Shown here: positions 1 to 5,982 of the stretch, piece after piece | Layout of the letters: every line of letters starts with the position of its first letter | Position numbering within the stretch: the first letter of the stretch is position 1 | Source: UBA10110 sp964354145 | GTDB lineage: Bacteria > Patescibacteriota > Kazan-3B-28 > UBA10110 | Direction: 5' to 3' | DNA: 7,702 nucleotides | NCBI GenBank assembly: GCA_964354145.1 | Contig: CAYGXX010000031.1 | Location: 1-7,702 of the forward strand | The notes under the pieces: generated by a model | Databases searched by the model: none | Told to the model about the DNA's origin: nothing | The model's input: the letters and a program-made list of their open reading frames with translations, nothing else | Position numbers and translations under genes: made by a program

Positions 1-973
1 AGACACGACCTACAATCGGGATTACCGCTCCGTTAAGCAGCATAAAACCCATATTGCTTAAACCGCGGTCAATCCCTTCTGCATACCCCACGGGGACTAC
101 GCCTAAGACCATTGGTTTGGGGGATTGAAAGCTACAGCCATATCCGATGAAACTCCCGGCAGGGACTTTTCTAATCGCCACTAATCGGGTTTTATATTTG
201 AGCGCTGGCTTTAATTTAATCTTTTTAACTTTAAGGGATCGCCTTGCCCAAGCCTCTACTCCGCGGGATGGCCAGAGTCCATACATCGCAATCCCTAGCC
301 GAATAGTATTGTAGCGGGACTCGGGTACTAACATAGCCGCTGCAGAGGCTGCCGCAGAAACATAGGGGATTTTCGTCCAATCTACACCAATATCTTTTTT
401 CCCAATCCGAGCCAATACCTTATCAAACTGGAACAGCTGGCCTTTGGTGTAGCTAGTATTTAACTCTTCTACACTAGCAAGATGAGTAAAAATTCCTTCT
501 AACTCTAACCAACGATGCTGCTTGATTTTTTTGATAACGACTGGCGCTTCATCGACTGTAAAACCTAATCGGTTAATGCCGGTCTCAACCTTCACATGAA
601 TACTAGCTCGCTTCTGCAAAACTGTTGCCACTCGGCTAGCATCAATAAAGGACTTCTCATTAAAAACCGTAAAACTCACCTTTTGGCGGATGAGCTCTGC
701 TATCTCCTCTTTGGCTGTCGGGCCCAAAACTACTACTGGCTTAATTATGCCCTTTTTGCGCAAGGTTAGGGCCTCGGTGGCATTGACCACTCCCAGTATG
801 TCTGCACCGCTCCTGAAGGCCTGTAGGCCTACGTCAAATATGCCATGGCCATAAGCATTAGCCTTGACCACCGCCATCAATTTGGTCCCCGGGCGCTGAA
901 GCTGCCGAATCTGCCTAATATTATGATCAATAGCCCGCAAGTCCACATTTAGCCACGCCAAGGGAGCCTTCAA
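1..973 (-). CDS. alr: Alanine racemase, N-terminal ~324 codons (3' end beyond the window)
   Basis: PLP-dependent racemase that interconverts L- and D-alanine in the cytoplasm and supplies D-Ala for peptidoglycan. The translation begins MKAPLAWLNVDLRAIDHNI, typical of the family. The PLP-lysine motif VVKANAYGHG places the Schiff-base lysine at K37. Other family blocks seen are VKVETGINRLGF, FTHLAS and IRLGIAMYGLWPS. The second catalytic base is most likely Y278 in IGYG, followed by PVGYAEG (Y297). K37 to Y278 is ~15 residues longer than in the Geobacillus enzyme; the extra length lies in a basic segment after YGLWPS (WARRSLKVKKIKLKPA). Some 40-60 C-terminal residues are missing at the window edge. 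The start is TTG at 973-971: an in-frame TGA lies two codons upstream and AGGAGG sits 6 nt before it. It lies 47 nt after gyrB on the same strand and is probably co-transcribed with it. The identification is secure. Confidence 0.95.
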   Translation of the reverse strand, partial: MKAPLAWLNVDLRAIDHNIRQIRQLQRPGTKLMAVVKANAYGHGIFDVGLQAFRSGADILGVVNATEALTLRKKGIIKPVVVLGPTAKEEIAELIRQKVSFTVFNEKSFIDASRVATVLQKRASIHVKVETGINRLGFTVDEAPVVIKKIKQHRWLELEGIFTHLASVEELNTSYTKGQLFQFDKVLARIGKKDIGVDWTKIPYVSAAASAAAMLVPESRYNTIRLGIAMYGLWPSRGVEAWARRSLKVKKIKLKPALKYKTRLVAIRKVPAGSFIGYGCSFQSPKPMVLGVVPVGYAEGIDRGLSNMGFMLLNGAVIPIVGRV

Positions 974-974
974 T

Positions 975-993
975 TTTCACCTCCTAAGTGAAA
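975..993 (-). promoter_or_regulatory. alr Shine-Dalgarno displayed in the loop of a small hairpin
   Basis: On the coding strand, TTTCAC and GTGAAA form a perfect 6-bp inverted repeat around a 7-nt loop TTAGGAG. The full AGGAGG (980-985) has its first five bases in the loop and its last base in the stem, and the TTG start follows within 2 nt of the stem. The strong SD decides the TTG start. A regulatory role for the hairpin is inference, since the stem is short and AT-containing. Confidence 0.5.
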
Positions 994-1020
994 CCTTCCT
1001 CTATATTTTACACTACTGCC

Positions 1021-3273
1021 TTAAATGTCTAGATTTTTCACGGATTGGGCATGTTCTTGAATAAACCGTTTGCGGGGAGGAACCTCGTCGCCCATCAAGG
1101 TTGTAAATATCTCCTCCGCGCGGACAGCATCTTCAATCGTTACTTGCAAAATAGTGCGATTGGCAGGATCCATCGTAGTAGACCAGAGTTGAGAAGGATT
1201 CATTTCTCCCAGACCTTTATAACGTTGAATATCGGCAATCTTTTTCCCCCCAGCCACTACTGCCAACCCTTCGCCCTCTACTACCTCTACTTCCGTTGAT
1301 TCTTCACCAGCAACTTCCCCTTCCTCGGCTGCTTCTTCTACTTGAGTTTTACCTGGCTTCATGGGCTTCTCAATCTCAGACTGTTTGATTTTCTCTAAAA
1401 TTTTTTCTTTTTCAGCATCACTGTAGGCATACCAAATATCTTTACCTTTTTTAATAGCATAAAGGGGAGGCTGAGCAATATATAAGTACCCCCGCTCAAT
1501 CACATCGCGCATATAACGATAGAAAAAGGTGAGTAGGAGAGTGCGAATATGAGCACCGTCCACATCCGCATCAGTCATAATGATCACTCGCTTATAGCGA
1601 ATCTTTTCCACATTAAACTGTTCACTCACGCCAGTGCCCAGGGCTATAATCAAAGCCTTAATCTCCTCGGAAGTCAACATGCGGTCTAACCGAGCACGCT
1701 CAACATTTAAGATTTTGCCCCGCAAGGGGAGAATGGCCTGAAAACTCCGGTCGCGGCCTTGTTTGGCACTGCCACCAGCACTGTCACCCTCTACAATATA
1801 GATTTCGCTTTTATCAGGATCTCTTTCCGAACAATCCGCTAATTTGCCAGGTAAAGTCATCCCTTCTAAGGCGCCTTTCCGGATAACCGTCTCTCGGGCT
1901 GCCCGAGCGGCCAGACGAGCCTTGGAGGCTAAGATAATCTTCATGATAATTCGCCGGGCATCAGTAGGATGTTCCTCCAAATAACTCATAAAGTAATCTC
2001 CGAAGACCGCTTCCACGGTGGTGCGAATCTCGGCATTCCCCAATTTGGATTTAGTCTGGCCTTCGAACTGGGGGTTGGGGAGTTTGACACTAATCACCAC
2101 AGTTAAACCTTCGCGGACATCATCACCAGTTAAAGTCTCATCATTCTCTTTAATAAATCCATGTTTTCTAGCGTAGGCATTGATAGTGCGAGTAAATGCC
2201 GCCCGGAAACCAACTACATGCATCCCGCCTTCACTGTTATAAATGTTATTGGCAAAGGCAAAGAGGCTTTCTGAAAAATCGTTGTTATACTGGAGAGCAA
2301 TTTCAATCCGAAAATCACCCACCTGTTTATCCACGTAAAACGGGGGATCGTTGAGCACAGTTTGGTCCTTATTAATATGAGAAACGTATGATTGAATCCC
2401 CCCTTCAAAATGGAATTTTTCCTCTGCCCCGGTAAATTCATTTTTAACTTCAATAACAACACCCTTGGTAAGATAGGCTTGCTGGCTTAAATGCTCTAGA
2501 ATCGTATCCCAATTGTAATCAGTGACTGTATCAAAAATGGTGGGGTCGGCCTTCCAAGTAGTCCGCGTGCCCACCCAGCTGGTCGTGCCCGATTTCTTAA
2601 CTGGGGCGAGCGGTTCGCCTCGCTTATATTCCTGCACCCATAGGTACCCATCGCGCCCAACTTCTACTTTCATATACTCCGAGAGGGCATTCACCACTGA
2701 AGCTCCCACCCCGTGTAAACCGCCAGAAACTTTATACCCGCCGCCGCCAAACTTCCCGCCGGCGTGTAGGGTAGTCATAATAGTTTCCAGGGCAGATTTT
2801 TTGGTGACCGGATGAATATCCACCGGGATACCGCGGCCATTATCCTCGACGGTGATAGAATAATCTTTGTTCAAACTTACGCCAATTTTGTTGGCATGCC
2901 CCGCCATCGCTTCGTCGATGGAGTTATCAATGATTTCCCAAATTAAATGATGCAACCCAGCAATTCCGGTAGAGCCAATGTACATACTAGGGCGTTTGCG
3001 AACCGGCTTTAAGCCCTCTAGCACCTGAATATCTTTGGCTCCGTAACTTTCCGCCGATTTGCCTGCTGCAATTATCTCTTGCCGACCACCAACCCGTCGA
3101 ACTGTTGGTTTTTTAGCAGCCTTAACCACTGGTTTTCTCACCGGTTTGGTCGTAGACCTCGAGCGCAGCCTTAGCATCCGCCCCAGCATACGCGGGGCTC
3201 GCGGGGCAAGTCGAGGGGTTACTTTATTACTTTTTTTGACAATTTTTTTAATCGGTTTTTTCTTGTTTGGCAT
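1021..3273 (-). CDS. gyrB: DNA gyrase subunit B with a basic N-terminal tail and an acidic insertion
   Basis: ATPase and TOPRIM subunit of gyrase, which partners GyrA to introduce negative supercoils; 750 aa. The family core starts near residue 77 (YGAKDIQVLEGLKPVRKRPSMYIG). The GHKL ATPase shows E113 (catalytic base position), N117 in EIIDNSIDEA, D144 in EDNGRGIP, and GGLHGVGASVVNALS; the offset to E. coli numbering is +71. The transducer carries QTKSKLGNAEIR. The TOPRIM domain has E495 in VEGDSAGG and D568/D570/D572 in TDADVDG. The C-terminal motif RYKGLGEMNPSQLW is at ~684-697. The RYKGLGEMNP and QTK motifs argue for GyrB over ParE. Oddities: residues 1-64 hold 24 Lys/Arg, eight Pro and no Asp or Glu, and residues ~633-673 are an acidic low-complexity insertion. 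The ATG at 3273 is the only plausible in-frame start before the core: no ATG/GTG/TTG lies between it and the upstream in-frame TGA. It has its own candidate promoter and lies 122 nt after pheT. Confidence 0.97.
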   Translation of the reverse strand: MPNKKKPIKKIVKKSNKVTPRLAPRAPRMLGRMLRLRSRSTTKPVRKPVVKAAKKPTVRRVGGRQEIIAAGKSAESYGAKDIQVLEGLKPVRKRPSMYIGSTGIAGLHHLIWEIIDNSIDEAMAGHANKIGVSLNKDYSITVEDNGRGIPVDIHPVTKKSALETIMTTLHAGGKFGGGGYKVSGGLHGVGASVVNALSEYMKVEVGRDGYLWVQEYKRGEPLAPVKKSGTTSWVGTRTTWKADPTIFDTVTDYNWDTILEHLSQQAYLTKGVVIEVKNEFTGAEEKFHFEGGIQSYVSHINKDQTVLNDPPFYVDKQVGDFRIEIALQYNNDFSESLFAFANNIYNSEGGMHVVGFRAAFTRTINAYARKHGFIKENDETLTGDDVREGLTVVISVKLPNPQFEGQTKSKLGNAEIRTTVEAVFGDYFMSYLEEHPTDARRIIMKIILASKARLAARAARETVIRKGALEGMTLPGKLADCSERDPDKSEIYIVEGDSAGGSAKQGRDRSFQAILPLRGKILNVERARLDRMLTSEEIKALIIALGTGVSEQFNVEKIRYKRVIIMTDADVDGAHIRTLLLTFFYRYMRDVIERGYLYIAQPPLYAIKKGKDIWYAYSDAEKEKILEKIKQSEIEKPMKPGKTQVEEAAEEGEVAGEESTEVEVVEGEGLAVVAGGKKIADIQRYKGLGEMNPSQLWSTTMDPANRTILQVTIEDAVRAEEIFTTLMGDEVPPRKRFIQEHAQSVKNLDI

Positions 3274-3278
3274 AACTT

Positions 3279-3299
3279 TTAAATAAGAGCGCGAGGCAT
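3279..3299 (-). other. Candidate six-codon leader ORF just upstream of gyrB
   Basis: A Shine-Dalgarno-like GAGAGGTG (3302-3309) lies immediately before an ATG at 3299 that opens six codons (MPRALI) and ends in TAA. The gyrB ATG follows 5 nt after that stop in another frame. The SD is ~30 nt from the gyrB start, too far to serve it directly, and no other SD-like sequence lies closer. Termination-reinitiation coupling is one reading; a leaderless-like or SD-independent gyrB start is the alternative. The ORF is too short to show coding bias. Confidence 0.35.
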
Positions 3300-3324
3300 T
3301 TCACCTCTCTCCACCCACCCCTTA

Positions 3325-3353
3325 ATTTTACCTGAATCCCCTACCCTACGCAA
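3325..3353 (-). promoter_or_regulatory. Sigma70-like promoter candidate for gyrB-alr
   Basis: On the coding strand a -35-like TTGCGT (3348-3353) is followed by a 17-nt spacer and a -10 TAAAAT (3325-3330), which matches TATAAT at five of six positions. It lies in the 122-nt gap after pheT, and initiation ~7 nt downstream would give a gyrB leader of about 45 nt. The -35 match is only TTG plus the spacing, so confidence is moderate. No terminator hairpin with a T-run was seen between pheT and this site. Confidence 0.5.
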
Positions 3354-3395
3354 CACCTAAAACCTACCAAATTCTCCGCTCTGGGAAAGTATTTT

Positions 3396-5867
3396 TTAAC
3401 CACGAAGGTGACCGCGATATTGAGTCGTAATTAAATTGATGATTTTGCTTTCTAGAGTTTTAATTTCAGCATCGGTGAGTGTCCGATCCGCTGCCTGCAC
3501 TACTACTCTGAATCCGAGGCTACGACCTCCATTAGGCAACTGATAAACATCAAATACATCTACCGATTGGATAAGCGGTGAGGTCAACCAAATCTCATCA
3601 ATCATCATCCCCGCCGATACACTACTGGGCAACTCCACGGAAATATCAAATTGAGATGAGGGGAACCTGCTCACTTCTTGATACCGTACTCTCCCCTGCT
3701 CTAACTTCACCAATTTTTGAATATCAATCTCTGCCCATACAGTACCTTCGGGTACATCAATCACATTCGCCAAACGCGGACTAATCTCTTCAATCGTGCC
3801 AATTATCTCCCTATCGGACATCACTCGTAAAATATTGATAAAATTGTCTCCTGCGCCGCCTGGTACAGCAACAAATTTTAACTTCGGCATATCAGCTACT
3901 ACCATTTCGACCACCCCACGTAGCATACGGTATGCCTCTTTGATACCTCCTGACACCAACATTGAAAGCAGCGGTATTTCAATCGGCAAAACATCGTTAC
4001 TCGGTATGAATATATTGGCGATCTCAAAAATCTTGATCAGTTTCTTATCCGCTGAGTTCGCGAAACCTAATAAATTCGGCCAAAGATTAGATGATAAATG
4101 CGTCCACTGACTGTTTAAAGGATTGCTGATTTTTAATTCATCCTCTAGTTGGATGCCGAGTTTTCTCGCCCACTCTTCACCGATGAAACAGTGGCTGGGA
4201 GCTTCAGAAAACCCACATTTAGCTAACAAATCTTTTAATTCGTTGGTCCTAACAAGCTTCCGATTAACGGCTGGGGCGGACATGGTTACTTCCGGCATGG
4301 CTGGCTCTACTCTATCAATCCCCCAGATCCTAACGACTTCCTCGGCGATGTCAGCTTTTTCTTTGATATCAGCGCGCCAAGGCGGCGGAACAGCTACAAT
4401 ATTTTTACCAGTAATATTAGCTGTAAAACCTAACCTCTGCAAAATCTTGGCAATCTCACTTCCTGTAATTTTGGCACCAATTAAATTAGCAATTTCCTCG
4501 GTTGTAAACTCAACTGGCTGACTGATCGCCGCCGGTGATGATACTTCCACATTCCCAGCCGCAATTTTAGCTCCAGGGATAATCTGGTGGATTAAATGCA
4601 ACATTCGTTTCATTGCAACATCCGCTAAAGAAGGTTGTAACCCTCGCTCGAACCTGATTGAGGCATCCGTCGAGAGACCAAGGCTTTTACCGCCCCGGCG
4701 AATCACTGTCGGGCTAAAGGTTGCTACTTCAATAACAATATCTTTTGTCAAATCAGTCACCCCGCTCGGCTCCGAGCCCATAATTCCAGCTAGAGCAATG
4801 GGCCCCTCAGAGTTAGCTATTACCGCCACTTCCGGATTTAATTCATAGGTTTTTCCATCTAACGCCAGGATTTGTTCGCCCAATTTTGCCCGCCGGACAA
4901 TAATTGACGAAGTATCCCTTACTTCGTCATCCTGGCTTTGCCCAGGATCTTTTATAAGATTCTGGAGTCGTCCCAGGGACTCCCCAGAATGACGAACAGG
5001 TTTCATTATCTTATCCGCATCAAAAGCATGTACTGGTTGGCCTAACTCCAACATCACGAAATTAGAGATATCCACAATATTACTGATCGGCCGAACCCCG
5101 CTACTAATTAATTTCTGCTGTAACCAGTCGGGTGACTCTTTCACTTCTACATTAGCCACATAATGAGCTAAATATTTCGGGCAGACATCCGTATCGAGCA
5201 CTTTAACCACAACTTTATCAGTAGAGCGGAGTGCCGTGTCTTCAGGATAGGTTAAGTTAAGAGGCAAAGACTGCTCTTTACCTAAAACTGCGACAATTTC
5301 CCGAGCAATTCCCACATACGATAAATAATCCGGTCTATTCGATAAAATCTTGAGATCTAAAATAGAATCAGCAGAGACATTCAGATATTCCTGCACCGGT
5401 CGCCCCACCGAGGCTTTTTTGTCCAATACTAAAATACCAGCTGATTTCTTTTCCCCGCCTGCGACGCTGGATGCAGCACTGCGGGCAGGTAATCCTAGTT
5501 CCTCTCCACTGCAAATCATCCCCGTGGATTCTACCCCTCTAATAGTTGTCATTTTAATTTCGCCCACAGGTAACTTGGCACCTATTAGCGCCAGGGGCAC
5601 CTTTTGCCCAACTTCAATATTGCTGGCCCCACACACCACAGTTACCCGCTTACCTAAGCCAATGTCTAAAGTTACTAAATGTAATTTATCGGCATTGGGA
5701 TGAGCATCAATTTGCAAAATCTCTGCCACAATTACCCCCATATATCCACCGGACTCCCCTCCCAATGCTTCCACTTCAGTAATATGGATATTAATTAATT
5801 CCGCCAACTCTTGCGGCGTTTCTTTGAAATCAACTAATTCTTTTAACCAATTATAACTGAATTTCAT
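3396..5867 (-). CDS. pheT: Phenylalanyl-tRNA synthetase beta subunit with two palindrome-encoded insertions
   Basis: Beta subunit of (alpha-beta)2 PheRS: binds tRNA-Phe, edits Tyr-tRNA-Phe and scaffolds the catalytic alpha subunit. It has 823 aa against about 795 in E. coli. Domains in order: N-terminal MKFSYNWLKELVDF; EMAP-like tRNA-binding domain ~44-155 (HPNADKL, VVCGASNI, MICSGEELGL); B3/B4 editing region ~210-410 (GQPVHAFDADKI, IIVRRAK, GPIALAGIMGSEPSGVTD, DASIRFERG); B5 ~452-525; synthetase-like core ~535-700; FDX-ACB anticodon-binding domain ~735-823 (FPSSQFDISVELP to YRGHLRG). Residues 288-321 insert 34 residues between HAFDADKI and IIVRRAK, where the family usually has about two, and 127-138 insert 12 residues after EELGL; both coincide with inverted-repeat DNA. 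The core reads SNPLNSQWTHLSSNLWPNLL, without the Arg usually found in the LRTSLLP block. The ATG at 5867 fits the family N-terminus, but no SD precedes it; a palindromic element ends 8 nt upstream. The frame is intact, so the protein is presumably functional. Confidence 0.97.
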   Translation of the reverse strand: MKFSYNWLKELVDFKETPQELAELINIHITEVEALGGESGGYMGVIVAEILQIDAHPNADKLHLVTLDIGLGKRVTVVCGASNIEVGQKVPLALIGAKLPVGEIKMTTIRGVESTGMICSGEELGLPARSAASSVAGGEKKSAGILVLDKKASVGRPVQEYLNVSADSILDLKILSNRPDYLSYVGIAREIVAVLGKEQSLPLNLTYPEDTALRSTDKVVVKVLDTDVCPKYLAHYVANVEVKESPDWLQQKLISSGVRPISNIVDISNFVMLELGQPVHAFDADKIMKPVRHSGESLGRLQNLIKDPGQSQDDEVRDTSSIIVRRAKLGEQILALDGKTYELNPEVAVIANSEGPIALAGIMGSEPSGVTDLTKDIVIEVATFSPTVIRRGGKSLGLSTDASIRFERGLQPSLADVAMKRMLHLIHQIIPGAKIAAGNVEVSSPAAISQPVEFTTEEIANLIGAKITGSEIAKILQRLGFTANITGKNIVAVPPPWRADIKEKADIAEEVVRIWGIDRVEPAMPEVTMSAPAVNRKLVRTNELKDLLAKCGFSEAPSHCFIGEEWARKLGIQLEDELKISNPLNSQWTHLSSNLWPNLLGFANSADKKLIKIFEIANIFIPSNDVLPIEIPLLSMLVSGGIKEAYRMLRGVVEMVVADMPKLKFVAVPGGAGDNFINILRVMSDREIIGTIEEISPRLANVIDVPEGTVWAEIDIQKLVKLEQGRVRYQEVSRFPSSQFDISVELPSSVSAGMMIDEIWLTSPLIQSVDVFDVYQLPNGGRSLGFRVVVQAADRTLTDAEIKTLESKIINLITTQYRGHLRG
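4906..4996. repeat. Double-hairpin palindromic element inserted in frame in pheT
   Basis: The ends TTCGTCATCCTGG (4923-4935) and CCAGAATGACGAA (4984-4996) are terminal inverted repeats matching at 12 of 13 positions. Inside, ATCCTGG/CCAGGAT (4929-4935/4942-4948) forms one hairpin and ATTCTGG/CCAGAAT (4959-4965/4984-4990), with AGTC/GACT nested, forms a second. The centre ATCTT-ttat-AAGAT is also palindromic. An outer perfect 8-bp repeat, GACGAAGT/ACTTCGTC (4906-4913/4921-4928), extends the left side. The element encodes PheT residues ~291-321, matching the residues absent from usual PheT proteins. No transposase is present, so any mobility would be in trans. The boundaries are approximate. 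Confidence 0.8.
5454..5489. repeat. 36-bp hairpin repeat inside pheT encoding a 12-residue insertion
   Basis: Two 16-nt arms (5454-5469 and 5474-5489) flank a 4-nt loop. In the mRNA sense they give 11 Watson-Crick pairs, three G-U pairs and two mismatches. The hairpin is exactly 12 codons in phase and encodes PARSAASSVAGG (residues 127-138), between EELGL and the EKKSAGILVL segment, where family members usually have only a short linker. It is GC-rich compared with the surrounding gene. It may be a separate short palindromic element; a slippage-derived linker is the alternative. Confidence 0.55.
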
Positions 5868-5875
5868 TTCGATTT

Positions 5876-5971
5876 TGTCATTCCCGACCTGATCGGGAAT
5901 CCAGAAAAGAAAATAAACAAAAACATTTTTCTTTTTCTGTCTGGATTATCGGATCAAGTCCGATAATGACA
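5876..5971. repeat. MITE-like double-hairpin element filling the pheS-pheT gap
   Basis: The ends TGTCATT (5876-5882) and AATGACA (5965-5971) are perfect inverted repeats. Next to them are two hairpins: ATTCCCGA/TCGGGAAT (8 bp, loop CCTGA, 5880-5900) and ATTATCGGA/TCCGATAAT (9 bp, loop TCAAG, 5945-5967). Both are followed inward by TCCAGA and its complement, then by an A-rich and a T-rich arm that can pair (5905-5940). The two stems differ in sequence yet each pairs perfectly, so differences are compensated across the stem. The layout matches the element inside pheT. It occupies ~96 of the 115 nt between pheS and pheT and would be transcribed with them. Confidence 0.75.
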
Positions 5972-5982
5972 CGCTTGTATTG

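Noticed and set aside
815..828. AGGCCT repeated twice two bases apart in alr
   Set aside because: It lies in a normally conserved stretch of Alr with no extra residues, so it is not an insertion.
974..1020. Separate alr promoter using TAAAAT in the gyrB-alr gap
   Set aside because: No -35-like hexamer at 16-18 nt; co-transcription with gyrB is simpler.
3157..3216. CCTCGA/TCGAGG inverted repeat spanning the Arg-rich part of the gyrB tail, with GC-rich sequence between
   Set aside because: Only 6 bp at ~48 nt separation, and the interior does not pair convincingly; likely chance in GC-rich Arg codons. It was considered as a possible fourth palindromic element.
5876..5971. Reading the pheS-pheT element as a rho-independent terminator or attenuator
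   Set aside because: The hairpins are not followed by a T-run in the transcribed direction directly after the stem, and the terminal inverted repeats fit a repeat element better. A Phe-rich leader peptide or T-box was looked for and not seen.
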